This document shows, in pieces, positions 10,046 to 18,377 of a stretch of 64,000 bases of DNA. The stretch covers positions 768,357 through 832,356 of the forward strand of contig JACKKF010000013.1 in assembly GCA_020637555.1 (NCBI GenBank), given 5' to 3'. The DNA is from Rhodobacter sp. GTDB lineage: Bacteria > Pseudomonadota > Alphaproteobacteria > Rhodobacterales > Rhodobacteraceae. Numbering within the stretch: position 1 is the first letter of the stretch; every line of letters begins with the position of its first letter. Under the pieces are notes generated by a model. The model saw nothing but the letters and a program-made list of their open reading frames with translations. It had not been told where the DNA came from and made no database searches. A program made the translations under genes and the position numbers.

Positions 10046-11043
10046 CCTTGCACCATGTCCCAGGCAATTTGCGCCAGCGGCCCGGCAACCCGGCCCATTT
10101 CCGCCGCCTTGGGATCGTTCGCCGTGCCTTCCTGCGCGCGCTTGGCGATGCCCTGCACGATCGCGGCAATGCGAAACAGGCTGAGAATGACGTAGAAGTC
10201 GAAATTCGCCGGCCGCGCGCGCCCGGTCTTGCGGCACCACATGTCGATATAGGCGTCCTCGGTCGGGATGCCGGTGCGCGCCAGATCGACCCCCCCCAGC
10301 CCGCGAAAGATGCCCGGCACGATCCGCCAGACCATCACGTTATAGGCGAAATCCGCGAACGGATCGCCCAGCGTCGCCAGTTCCCAGTCCAGCACGCCCA
10401 GAACGCGCGGTTCCGTCGGGTGGAACATCAGATTGTCCAGGCGGAAGTCGCCATGAGCGATCCGCACTTCCTCGGGCGCCGTGGGCAGGTTCTGCGGCAG
10501 CCAGTCGATCAGCCGATCCATCGCCTCGATCGTTTCGGTTTCCGACGCCCGGTATTGCTTGGACCAGCGCGTCACCTGGCGCTCGACATAGCCGCCCTGC
10601 CGGCCGAAATCCCCCAGCCCGATCGCCAGCGGATCGACCATCGATATCTTAGCGATCGTGTCGTTCATCGCTTCGAAGATCGCGCCGCGCGCGTCCGGCG
10701 TCATGTCGGGCAGGCGGGGGTCCCACAGGGTCCGGCCGTCCAGATGCTCCATCACGAAGAACATCGACCCCATCACGCTGTCGTCCTCGCACAGGCCCAG
10801 CATCCGGGGCACCGGCACATCGGTCTGGCCCAGGGCCTTCATCACCTTGAATTCGCGGTCCACCTGATGCGCCGAGGGCAACACCTTGCCCACCGGCTTC
10901 TGCCTGAGGACATAGCGCCCCGATGGCGATTCGATCCGCCAGGTCGGATTCGACTGCCCGCCCTTCAGACGTGTCAGCGTGAGCGGTCCGCGGAACCCCT
11001 CGACATGCGTTTCCATCCAGCGGGTAAGGTCTGCTTCGGCCAT
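10042..11043 (-). CDS. Kinase-fold phosphotransferase (APH family), acyl-CoA dehydrogenase-associated
   Basis: A 333-residue aminoglycoside-phosphotransferase-fold protein. The start at 11043 (MAEADLTRW) has an AGGAG site. Kinase hallmarks are the catalytic loop IAHGDFRLDNLMFHP (Asp and Asn) and the metal-binding VLDWELATLGDPFADFAYN. Orthologues sit next to, or are fused with, acyl-CoA dehydrogenases (ACAD10/11 type). That arrangement is associated with phosphorylating hydroxyacyl-CoA substrates before dehydrogenase action, so a role in hydroxy-acid or acyl-CoA breakdown is plausible here; antibiotic resistance is not. Confidence 0.85.
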   Translation of the reverse strand: MAEADLTRWMETHVEGFRGPLTLTRLKGGQSNPTWRIESPSGRYVLRQKPVGKVLPSAHQVDREFKVMKALGQTDVPVPRMLGLCEDDSVMGSMFFVMEHLDGRTLWDPRLPDMTPDARGAIFEAMNDTIAKISMVDPLAIGLGDFGRQGGYVERQVTRWSKQYRASETETIEAMDRLIDWLPQNLPTAPEEVRIAHGDFRLDNLMFHPTEPRVLGVLDWELATLGDPFADFAYNVMVWRIVPGIFRGLGGVDLARTGIPTEDAYIDMWCRKTGRARPANFDFYVILSLFRIAAIVQGIAKRAQEGTANDPKAAEMGRVAGPLAQIAWDMVQG

Positions 11044-11098
11044 CGCGTGCTCCTGCTTTTGGGCGAGAATGCCCAATCCGCGCGGGTTTCGTCAAGTC

Positions 11099-11115
11099 AG
11101 ATCGTCAGACGATCT
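11099..11115. promoter_or_regulatory. Perfect palindrome, candidate FCD-GntR operator
   Basis: AGATCGTC-A-GACGATCT is a perfect 8-bp inverted repeat with a 1-nt centre. It contains TCGTCAGACGA, which fits the FadR/FCD-type consensus TNGTNNNACNA. It lies in the 122-bp divergent region between the phosphotransferase operon that encodes a GntR regulator and the acyl-CoA dehydrogenase. Operator role is inferred. Confidence 0.6.
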
Positions 11116-11165
11116 TGTCAGATGCCGCGCCACGCGCTACGCTTTGCCCAACACAGGAGGAAGCC

Positions 11166-12437
<1,272 letters not shown>

Positions 12438-12464
12438 CCGCGCGCCGCTTGGGATGTGCCGATT

Positions 12465-12484
12465 GCGTATTTGGGACAAGGTGA
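12465..12484 (-). repeat. Intergenic element, inverted copy 2
   Basis: GCGTATTTGGGACAAGGTGA is the reverse complement, with three differences, of the element at 1529-1548. Paired with the direct copy at 12521-12540 it flanks an AT-rich palindrome, making a large dyad between two genes. Confidence 0.5.
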
Positions 12485-12496
12485 GGGGGCAGGTGC

Positions 12497-12519
12497 GAAC
12501 AATTTGATTCAAACTGTTC
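12497..12519. promoter_or_regulatory. 23-bp AT-rich near-palindrome upstream of the SDR gene
   Basis: GAACA-A-TTTGA-T-TCAAA-C-TGTTC is symmetric except at one base pair. Its low GC content stands out from its surroundings. It lies 92 bp before the SDR start and could be an operator or a hairpin. Confidence 0.45.
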
Positions 12520-12520
12520 A

Positions 12521-12540
12521 TCATCTTGTCGAAAATACGC
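12521..12540 (+). repeat. Intergenic element, direct copy 3
   Basis: TCATCTTGTCGAAAATACGC matches the copy at 1529-1548 at 19 of 20 positions. As at that site, a G-run and a hairpin follow. Confidence 0.5.
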
Positions 12541-12563
12541 TCAGGGGGTGAGCCCGAAGGGCG

Positions 12564-12584
12564 AGGGGGGCGACGCCCCCCTTT
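12564..12584 (+). terminator. Intrinsic terminator-like hairpin
   Basis: A 7-bp GC stem (GGGGGGC / GCCCCCC) with a GAC loop is followed by TTTT, downstream of the acyl-CoA dehydrogenase. It lies only 27 bp before the SDR start, so it could also act as an attenuator in the SDR leader. Confidence 0.55.
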
Positions 12585-12611
12585 TCCCCGACATTCACAG
12601 GGAGAACGGCC

Positions 12612-13394
12612 ATGACAGACTTCACCGGCAAGACCGCCATCATCACCGGCGCCGCAGGTGGTATCGGGCGCGCCACCGCCCGCCTGTTGGCGGCGAGAGG
12701 GGCGGCGGTTGTCGTGGCCGACGTGAACGCGGATGTTCGCGATACCGCCAGCCTGATCCGCGAGGCAGGCGGGCAGGCCGAGGCCGTCGTCACCGATGTT
12801 GCCACCGACACCGGCGCCGAGGCCTTTGTCCGCGCCGCGGTCGAGGGGTTCGGCGGACTGGACATCCTGCACGCGAACGCCGGCATCACGGGCGGATTCG
12901 TCCCTCGGCTGGACGAGGATACGGCGACCTTCCTCGAGGTTCTGCGCGTGAACCTGCTGGGGCCCTGGATCGCGATCCGCACGGCGCTGCCGCACATGCG
13001 GCAGGGTGGGGCGATCGTCTGCACCGCCTCGGTCGCGGGGCTCAGGGCCGGCGCGGGGCCGATCGCCTATTCCGCATCGAAGGCCGGCGTGGTCAACCTG
13101 GTGCAATCGACCGCGATGGCCTTGACCGGGCGCGGCATCCGCGTGAACGGCGTGGCGCCTGGCCTGATCGAGACCCCGATGACAGCCCTGCTTTATGACG
13201 ACGCGCGTGCCCGCGGACGCGAGGACCGCATCGGCCAGCTCAACCCCGCGCGCCGGGGTGGCCAGCCGCAGGAAATCGCCGAGGCCGTCGCATGGCTGGC
13301 CTCGGATGCGGCCAGTTACGTCAACGGGCAGGTGTTGGCCGTTGACGGCGGGCTTTCCGCGCAGCATCCCTTTACCCCGAAGTGGTCGCTCTGA
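12612..13394 (+). CDS. SDR-family NAD(P)-dependent oxidoreductase
   Basis: A 260-residue classical short-chain dehydrogenase. It has the cofactor motif ITGAAGGIGRATA (residues ~12-24), the NAG motif in LHANAGITGG, an active-site Ser in TASVAGLRAG, and YSASK carrying the catalytic Tyr/Lys. The conserved PG motif appears in VNGVAPGLIETPM. The start is preceded by AGGGAGAACGGCC. The alcohol/ketone substrate is not determined. The next gene overlaps no coding sequence but begins 14 bp after its stop. Confidence 0.92.
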   Translation: MTDFTGKTAIITGAAGGIGRATARLLAARGAAVVVADVNADVRDTASLIREAGGQAEAVVTDVATDTGAEAFVRAAVEGFGGLDILHANAGITGGFVPRLDEDTATFLEVLRVNLLGPWIAIRTALPHMRQGGAIVCTASVAGLRAGAGPIAYSASKAGVVNLVQSTAMALTGRGIRVNGVAPGLIETPMTALLYDDARARGREDRIGQLNPARRGGQPQEIAEAVAWLASDAASYVNGQVLAVDGGLSAQHPFTPKWSL

Positions 13395-13408
13395 CAGGAG
13401 ATGCAGGC

Positions 13409-13834
13409 ATGAGCGTGACACGAGACCAGGCGCGCGCCGCCATGGCCGCCGTCTTTGCCGCCGGCCGCGCGGGCGCGATGCGCCCGCTGGCGGTGGCGGT
13501 CGTTGACGCCGGCGGTCATGTCGTCGCCTTCGAGCGCGAGGATGGCGCCCCGGCAGGCCGGTTCGAGGTGGCGCGCGCCAAGGCCCATGGCGCGGTCATG
13601 ATGGGCATGGGCGGCCGTGCGTTGGCCCGCCTGGCCGAGGGGCGGCCGGTTTTCGCGCAGACCCTTGCCGGGGTCTATGACGGCAAACTGTTGCCTGTCC
13701 CGGGCGCCGTGCTGCTGCGGGATGCCTCCGGCACGATCGTCGGGGCCCTCGGCGTCAGTGGCGACACCTCGGACAACGATGCCGAAGCGGGTCTGGAAGG
13801 GGCCGTCGCGGCAGGTCTGATCGGCGAGGCCTGA
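13409..13834 (+). CDS. GlcG/HbpS-family (DUF336) protein
   Basis: A 141-residue protein of the GlcG/HbpS (heme-degrading-like) family. It shows the typical start with a helix followed by PLAVAVVDAGGHVVAFEREDGA, then the mid-region FEVARAKAHGAV and the end GALGVSGDTSDNDAEAG. The start at 13409 follows AGGAGATGCAGGC; the longer frame from 13382 overlaps the SDR. Family members bind small ligands or heme and often accompany catabolic enzymes; function here is not known. Likely co-transcribed with the SDR gene. Confidence 0.85.
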   Translation: MSVTRDQARAAMAAVFAAGRAGAMRPLAVAVVDAGGHVVAFEREDGAPAGRFEVARAKAHGAVMMGMGGRALARLAEGRPVFAQTLAGVYDGKLLPVPGAVLLRDASGTIVGALGVSGDTSDNDAEAGLEGAVAAGLIGEA

Positions 13835-13901
13835 GCCCCCTTTCCTTCGCCGGGTCAGCGCACTAGGGTGGCGTCATCGCAGACAGCCGCAGGAACGAGA
13901 C

Positions 13902-14660
13902 ATGCCGCGCAAGCGTCCGGTCGTCGGGGTTATCGGGAACAGCGCCCTTCTGAACGAATCCTACCAGGTGCATGCCGGAGGCACCATGAACTCGGTCGCC
14001 GTGGCCGAGGTGTCCGGTGCGATGCCACTGCTGATTCCGGCCGATCCGAACTATGTCACGGTCGAGGAATTGATGGAGGTCTGCGACGGCTTTCTGCTGA
14101 CCGGCGGGCGTCCGAATGTGCACCCCTCGGAATACGGCGAGGAACCGACCCCCGCCCATGGCGATTTCGACCGCTGCCGCGATGCGATCACGCTGCCGCT
14201 GGTGCGGGCCTGCGTCGCGCGCGGCCAGCCCTTTCTGGGTGTCTGTCGCGGCTTTCAGGAGGTCAACGTGGCGATGGGCGGCACGCTGTATCCCGAGATC
14301 CGCGATCTGCCCGGCCGCATGAACCACCGGATGCCGCCCGAAGGCACCATCGACGAGAAATTCGCGCTGCGCCATACCGTCACCTTCACCCCGGGTGGGC
14401 CCTTCCACCACCTGATGGGCGCGACCGAGGTGATGACCAACACGCTGCACGGGCAGGGTATCAAGACCCCCGGCGCGCGCATCGTGATCGACGGCTATGC
14501 CCCCGATGGCACGCCCGAGGCGATCTATGTCAAGGACGCGCCCGGGTTCACGCTGGCGGTGCAGTGGCATCCCGAATACAACGCCGCCGCTGATCCTGTC
14601 TCGCGCCCGCTGTTCGCGGCCTTCGGGCAGGCCGTGCGCGATTGGGCGGCGACGCGCTGA
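13902..14660 (+). CDS. Class I glutamine amidotransferase-like hydrolase (PuuD/peptidase C26 family)
   Basis: A 252-residue gamma-glutamyl-gamma-aminobutyrate hydrolase-like protein. The nucleophile Cys115 lies in FLGVCRGFQEVNVAMGG, and the His/Glu of the triad in VQWHPEYN near residue 225. Family members cleave gamma-glutamyl amide bonds, for example in putrescine breakdown. No other putrescine (puu) gene is nearby, so the substrate is inferred only from the family. The start is preceded by a weak purine-rich site (AACGAGAC). Confidence 0.88.
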   Translation: MPRKRPVVGVIGNSALLNESYQVHAGGTMNSVAVAEVSGAMPLLIPADPNYVTVEELMEVCDGFLLTGGRPNVHPSEYGEEPTPAHGDFDRCRDAITLPLVRACVARGQPFLGVCRGFQEVNVAMGGTLYPEIRDLPGRMNHRMPPEGTIDEKFALRHTVTFTPGGPFHHLMGATEVMTNTLHGQGIKTPGARIVIDGYAPDGTPEAIYVKDAPGFTLAVQWHPEYNAAADPVSRPLFAAFGQAVRDWAATR

Positions 14661-14715
14661 CGGCGCCCGGGGCCCCCGGCCAGACCGGGATGCCCATTGC
14701 CGCCAGCCACGCCCC

Positions 14716-16071
14716 TCAGATCGCCGAGGAATGCCCGGTTTTTGCCATGGCGTAGGCGTCGAACTGGGTGGCGATCATGCGGGTCAGGGGGCGGCCTTCG
14801 ACCGGGATCGACAGACCTTGCGCGTCGACCGTGACGAATGTGCCGAATTTCGCGGCCACCGGGGCAAAGAGCGCCGACACCGCTGCGCGGGACAGGCCGA
14901 AATCGCGGCTGATCTCATCGGCCGAAACGCGGAAATCGCACATCAGGGCCTCGATGATGCGGGCGCGCAAGCGGTCCTCGCCATGAAACGCATGGCCGCG
15001 TGCGGTGGCGAACTGGCCCTCGCGCACCGCTTTGGTCCAGCCCGAGGTCGCCGCGTTCATCTGCGCATAGCCTTGCGGAAACCGCGAGATCGACGACGCG
15101 CCCAGGCCGATCAGGACCTCGGCCGTGTCGTCGGTGTAGCCTTGGAAGTTCCGCCGCAAGGTGCCGTTTCGTGCCGCGACCGCCAGTCCGTCATCGGGGC
15201 GGGCGAAATGGTCGATGCCGATGGCCTGATAGCCATCCCAGGTGAACAGTTCGCTGGCGGTTTCGAACAGATCAAGCCGTTCCTCGGGCCGGGGCAGGGT
15301 GTCCGACGGGATCATCTGCTGGCGCCGCGCCATCCACGGCACATGCGCATATCCATAAAGGGCCACCCGGTCGGGCGACAGGGACATCAGCTTTTGCACC
15401 GAATCGGCCAGACGGATGCGGCTTTGCTGCGGCAGGCCGTAGAGAATGTCGGCGTTCAGGCTGGTCACACCGCGCGCGCGAATCGCCTCGACCGCGGCCT
15501 GCGTGACCTCATAGGTCTGATCGCGGCCGATGATCGCCTGGATGTCGGGGTCGAAATCCTGCACTCCGATCGACGCACGGTTCATCCCGAATTCCGCCAG
15601 CGCATCCAGTCGCGCACCGTCGATCTCGTTCGGGTCGATCTCGACCGAGAATTCCGCATCCTTGCCCAGGGGCACCACCGCAAGGATCGCGCGGGCCAGA
15701 TCGCGCATCGCCGGTGCGGGCATCAGTGTCGGCGTGCCGCCACCCCAGTGCAGGCGTGACAGGCTGACACCCTCGGGAAGGATGGCCTTCAGCAGCGACA
15801 ATTCCTGTTTCAGCGTTTCCACATAGGCCAGCACCGGGTCGTCCGAACTGGTGCCCTGCGTGCGGCAGGCGCAGAACCAGCAGAGCCGCCGGCAGAAGGG
15901 GACGTGCAGATACAACGAGATGCGGCTGCCCGGGGCAATCGCGGCGATCCACTGACGGAACTGCGCCGCGCCAACGTCGGCCGAGAATTGCGGAGCGGTG
16001 GGGTAGCTTGTGTAACGCGGAACGCGCGCGTCAAAGAGACCCAGTCGGGCGAGTTGCGATACGGTGTTCAT
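14716..16071 (-). CDS. hemN: Oxygen-independent coproporphyrinogen III oxidase
   Basis: A 451-residue radical-SAM enzyme that decarboxylates coproporphyrinogen III to protoporphyrinogen IX without oxygen. The 4Fe-4S/SAM motif is CRRLCWFC (Cys-x3-Cys-x2-Cys), preceded by HVPF and followed by LHWGGGTPTLM. The N-terminal YTSYPTAPQFS fits HemN. The start is ATG at 16071; the frame is open far upstream across the fnrL gene, which is an antisense artefact. It is divergent from fnrL, with a perfect FNR box in between (16105-16118), so low-oxygen control is expected. Confidence 0.95.
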   Translation of the reverse strand: MNTVSQLARLGLFDARVPRYTSYPTAPQFSADVGAAQFRQWIAAIAPGSRISLYLHVPFCRRLCWFCACRTQGTSSDDPVLAYVETLKQELSLLKAILPEGVSLSRLHWGGGTPTLMPAPAMRDLARAILAVVPLGKDAEFSVEIDPNEIDGARLDALAEFGMNRASIGVQDFDPDIQAIIGRDQTYEVTQAAVEAIRARGVTSLNADILYGLPQQSRIRLADSVQKLMSLSPDRVALYGYAHVPWMARRQQMIPSDTLPRPEERLDLFETASELFTWDGYQAIGIDHFARPDDGLAVAARNGTLRRNFQGYTDDTAEVLIGLGASSISRFPQGYAQMNAATSGWTKAVREGQFATARGHAFHGEDRLRARIIEALMCDFRVSADEISRDFGLSRAAVSALFAPVAAKFGTFVTVDAQGLSIPVEGRPLTRMIATQFDAYAMAKTGHSSAI

Positions 16072-16104
16072 TGCCCTAGATTGTCGCGCGACCGCCGAAG
16101 GGCC

Positions 16105-16118
16105 TTGACCTAGATCAA
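16105..16118. promoter_or_regulatory. FNR box between hemN and fnrL
   Basis: TTGAC-CTAG-ATCAA matches the FNR/FnrL consensus TTGAY-N4-RTCAA at every position. It ends 4 bp before the fnrL start codon, so binding could block fnrL initiation (autorepression). Its centre is about 40 bp from the hemN start codon. That leaves almost no leader if it acts as a class II activator for hemN, so the exact activation geometry is uncertain. Confidence 0.85.
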
Positions 16119-16122
16119 TTCG

Positions 16123-16878
16123 ATGCCGAAATCCTCTCTTGCTCCTTTGAAATTTACACATGTTCAATGTGGGGATTGCCCCATCCGGCACCGCGCGGTC
16201 TGCGCGCGCTGTGATGAGGACGAACTCTCGCGCCTGGAAGAGACCAAATACTACCGCAGCTTCGAGGCCGGTCAGACCGTGGTCTGGTCCGGCGACCGGA
16301 TGGATTTCGTGGCGTCGGTGGTGTCCGGCATCGCCACGCTGACCCAGACGATGGAAGACGGGCGCCGCCAGATGGTGGGCCTGTTGCTGCCGTCGGATTT
16401 CGTGGGCCGGCCGGGCCGCGAAACCGCGCCCTACGACGTGGTCGCGACCACCGACCTGGTGATGTGCTGTTTCCGCAAGAAACCGTTCGAGGACATCATG
16501 GTCACCACGCCCCATGTCGGCCAGCGCCTGCTGGAGATGACGCTGGACGAACTGGACGCGGCGCGGGAATGGATGCTGCTTCTGGGCCGCAAGACCGCGC
16601 GCGAGAAGATCGCCAGCCTGATCGCGATCATCGCGCGGCGCGATGCCTCGTTGAAGATGGCAAAGAGCGAGGGGCGCGTCGTCGTGGACCTGCCCCTGAC
16701 GCGCGAGGCGATGTCGGAATACCTCGGCCTGACACTGGAAACCGTGAGCCGCCAGATCAGCGCGTTGCGCAAGGATGGCGTGATCGAGATCGAGGGCAAG
16801 CGCCACATCATCATCCCGGATTTCGATCACCTGGTCGAAGAGGCCGGCGACGACAGCGACGGCGGGTTCCTGGTCTGA
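16123..16878 (+). CDS. fnrL: Crp/Fnr-family oxygen-sensing regulator FnrL
   Basis: A 251-residue regulator. The N-terminal cysteine group in QCGDCPIRHRAVCARC plus the central Cys in DLVMCCFRKK are positioned to hold an oxygen-labile 4Fe-4S cluster as in FNR. A cyclic-nucleotide-type sensor fold (residues ~30-150) and a dimer helix precede the HTH (LTREAMSEYLGLTLETVSRQISAL), whose ExxSR-like recognition helix matches TTGAT-type sites. Perfect sites occur upstream of hemN/fnrL and uspA/ccoN in this window. It probably controls anaerobic heme synthesis and cbb3 oxidase. No strong ribosome-binding site is visible because the FNR box occupies that position. Confidence 0.95.
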   Translation: MPKSSLAPLKFTHVQCGDCPIRHRAVCARCDEDELSRLEETKYYRSFEAGQTVVWSGDRMDFVASVVSGIATLTQTMEDGRRQMVGLLLPSDFVGRPGRETAPYDVVATTDLVMCCFRKKPFEDIMVTTPHVGQRLLEMTLDELDAAREWMLLLGRKTAREKIASLIAIIARRDASLKMAKSEGRVVVDLPLTREAMSEYLGLTLETVSRQISALRKDGVIEIEGKRHIIIPDFDHLVEEAGDDSDGGFLV

Positions 16879-16971
16879 TCCGCGCGGAGTCGAGCGCCCG
16901 TGCGCCCGGAAAAGGCCCGGCCCGCGTCTTACTTTTGCCGTCGATTCCTGTTACAACCCAGGGGTGATGAA

Positions 16972-17541
16972 TTGTTCAAGGACACCCTGGGGATGAGTTC
17001 GACGGGCGCTTTCGATTGGGATCAGGATTTCGACGCACTCGTGCACGCGCCGTCGCGCGTGCGCGCGGTGCCCGTGCCGACATCTGCGCCCCCGGCCAGC
17101 CCGACCCGCACAGCGCAACCGGACGCACCCCAGGCCGCGCCTGCAAAACAGCGCGGTTCGGGGGCTGAGTCGCCTCTGCGGTCGTGGATCCGGTCGGCGC
17201 TGCCCTTTGTGGCAGGGCTGGCGATCGGGCTTGGCGCGGCCTGGCTGGCGCAGGACCAGGCGCGACTATCCGCGACCCTGCACGCGACGGCTGCGGCGCC
17301 AGCCGTGACAATGCCCGACGGCCTGGTGACCTATGATCAGTCCCGGTTCGACAACTTTCGTGCCGGGATCGTCGGTTTCAGCGATTCCGAATTGCGAACC
17401 TATGCCCGCCGCACCCTGCTGGATATCCGCGCCATGGACAATCCCATGACGGCCTCGTTGCTGGATGCGCTGGTTCTGGTGCGTCAGGAGATGGATCGTC
17501 GCGGGCTGCGCACGGCGGCCGACCTGCCCCGGGTGCATTGA
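16972..17541 (+). CDS. Hypothetical single-pass membrane protein
   Basis: A predicted protein of about 183-189 residues; start is either TTG at 16972 (behind GGGTGATGAA) or ATG at 16993. It has an N-terminal acidic/aromatic stretch, a Pro/Ala-rich linker, one transmembrane helix (ALPFVAGLAIGLGAAWLAQD) and a C-terminal helical domain with regularly spaced Arg/Tyr residues (ELRTYARRTLLDIRAMDNPM). I do not recognise the family. It follows fnrL on the same strand and may be co-transcribed; if so, it could belong to the low-oxygen regulon, but there is no direct evidence. Confidence 0.65.
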   Translation: MFKDTLGMSSTGAFDWDQDFDALVHAPSRVRAVPVPTSAPPASPTRTAQPDAPQAAPAKQRGSGAESPLRSWIRSALPFVAGLAIGLGAAWLAQDQARLSATLHATAAAPAVTMPDGLVTYDQSRFDNFRAGIVGFSDSELRTYARRTLLDIRAMDNPMTASLLDALVLVRQEMDRRGLRTAADLPRVH

Positions 17542-17671
17542 CCGCGATAGCGATAACACCCTGTCCTGCCACAGTTTTTCCATGCTTCATCCGCGATTTG
17601 GCCATGCTCGGCTTGCAACCTGAACGGGTCGCGGACGGCAAGACGCCCCCGCCGATCGGAGGAGAACAGCC

Positions 17672-17815
17672 ATGAGCAAGACCCGTCGTCAGAAGCGTGC
17701 CCAACGTCGCAGCCGCGAGCATGTGACCCTGTATCTTTACGGTTCGGACCGCGAGGATGCGATGCGCAGCGCCGCGGCCTTTGGCGCGGGTGGTGCCGGC
17801 GGGGTCGCGTGTTGA
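17672..17815 (+). CDS. Small basic hypothetical protein (47 aa)
   Basis: ATG at 17672 is preceded by GGAGGAG at a standard distance, which strongly supports translation. The protein starts with 14 residues rich in Arg, Lys and Gln (MSKTRRQKRAQRRSRE), continues HVTLYLYGSDREDAM and ends in a Gly/Ala-rich stretch with a final Cys. No family recognised; the basic N-terminus suggests nucleic-acid or ribosome contact. The stop is 1 bp before the convergent TfoX-N gene stop. Confidence 0.6.
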   Translation: MSKTRRQKRAQRRSREHVTLYLYGSDREDAMRSAAAFGAGGAGGVAC

Positions 17816-17816
17816 G

Positions 17817-18143
17817 CTATTTCGCGGGCATCGCGCCCACATAGTCCAGCGCCATCGCCATCAGCGCCGCCAGGCTTGCGTCATCGGCCAGTGCATCGTC
17901 GGTGACATTCACGAAACCGGCCATCGGCCGCCCGGTGAAATCCATCGGGCCGGTGCCGTCAATCGCCCGGGCTGCCGGTTCATGGGGGCCGACGCGGAAC
18001 ATGCCGCCGCCCTTGTGCACGCCGCACAGCATATTACCGTCCAGCAGAAAGCACAGCCCGCCGAACATGCGTTTCTCGGTCACGCCGTGATGGTCGGCCA
18101 GCGCCGTGCGCATCAGTTCGGCCATTCCCTCGTCATAAGCCAT
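17817..18143 (-). CDS. TfoX/Sxy N-terminal-domain protein
   Basis: A 108-residue protein that is entirely a TfoX N-terminal domain: MAYDEGMAELMRTAL start, then VTEKRMFGGLCFLLDGNMLCGV, the family signature. TfoX/Sxy proteins in gammaproteobacteria regulate competence, but stand-alone N-terminal-domain proteins are common in Rhodobacterales and their role is unknown. No competence genes are near. Confidence 0.85.
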   Translation of the reverse strand: MAYDEGMAELMRTALADHHGVTEKRMFGGLCFLLDGNMLCGVHKGGGMFRVGPHEPAARAIDGTGPMDFTGRPMAGFVNVTDDALADDASLAALMAMALDYVGAMPAK

Positions 18144-18323
18144 GCGTTGCCTCCATCATCCCGCGCCGGGCGCCACATTGGGCCCATCGCCGCCGCGATC
18201 CGCACGCGCGATGATCCCGGAAAGGGCGCCAGGTGTCGAGGATGCGGTGCAGGCCCACCACCAGTTTCCTGCGGCAGGGCCGCGGCGCGGACACGGTGGG
18301 CCGGACAGGGCTGATCCCCGTGA

Positions 18324-18346
18324 GGGGCGCGGACTTGCCGCGCCCC
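18324..18346 (-). terminator. GC hairpin downstream of the cyclic-nucleotide phosphodiesterase
   Basis: A 9-bp stem (GGGGCGCGG / CCGCGCCCC) with a 5-nt loop lies 32 bp past the stop on the minus strand. No T-run. The remaining sequence to 18144 shows no gene I can support. Confidence 0.35.
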
Positions 18347-18377
18347 CGTCCGCCGGGCCTGGGTTTGCCGCTGTCGC

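Noticed and set aside
10042..11043. Aminoglycoside resistance gene
   Set aside because: The APH fold is shared, but the acyl-CoA dehydrogenase neighbour and long C-terminal part fit the ACAD-associated family instead.
13902..14660. Guanosine or other biosynthetic GATase subunit
   Set aside because: Cys115/His/Glu arrangement and length fit stand-alone PuuD-like hydrolases; no synthase partner is near.
16072..16830. N-terminal extension of hemN through the fnrL region
   Set aside because: It is antisense to fnrL, has no start site and would add 250 residues not seen in HemN.
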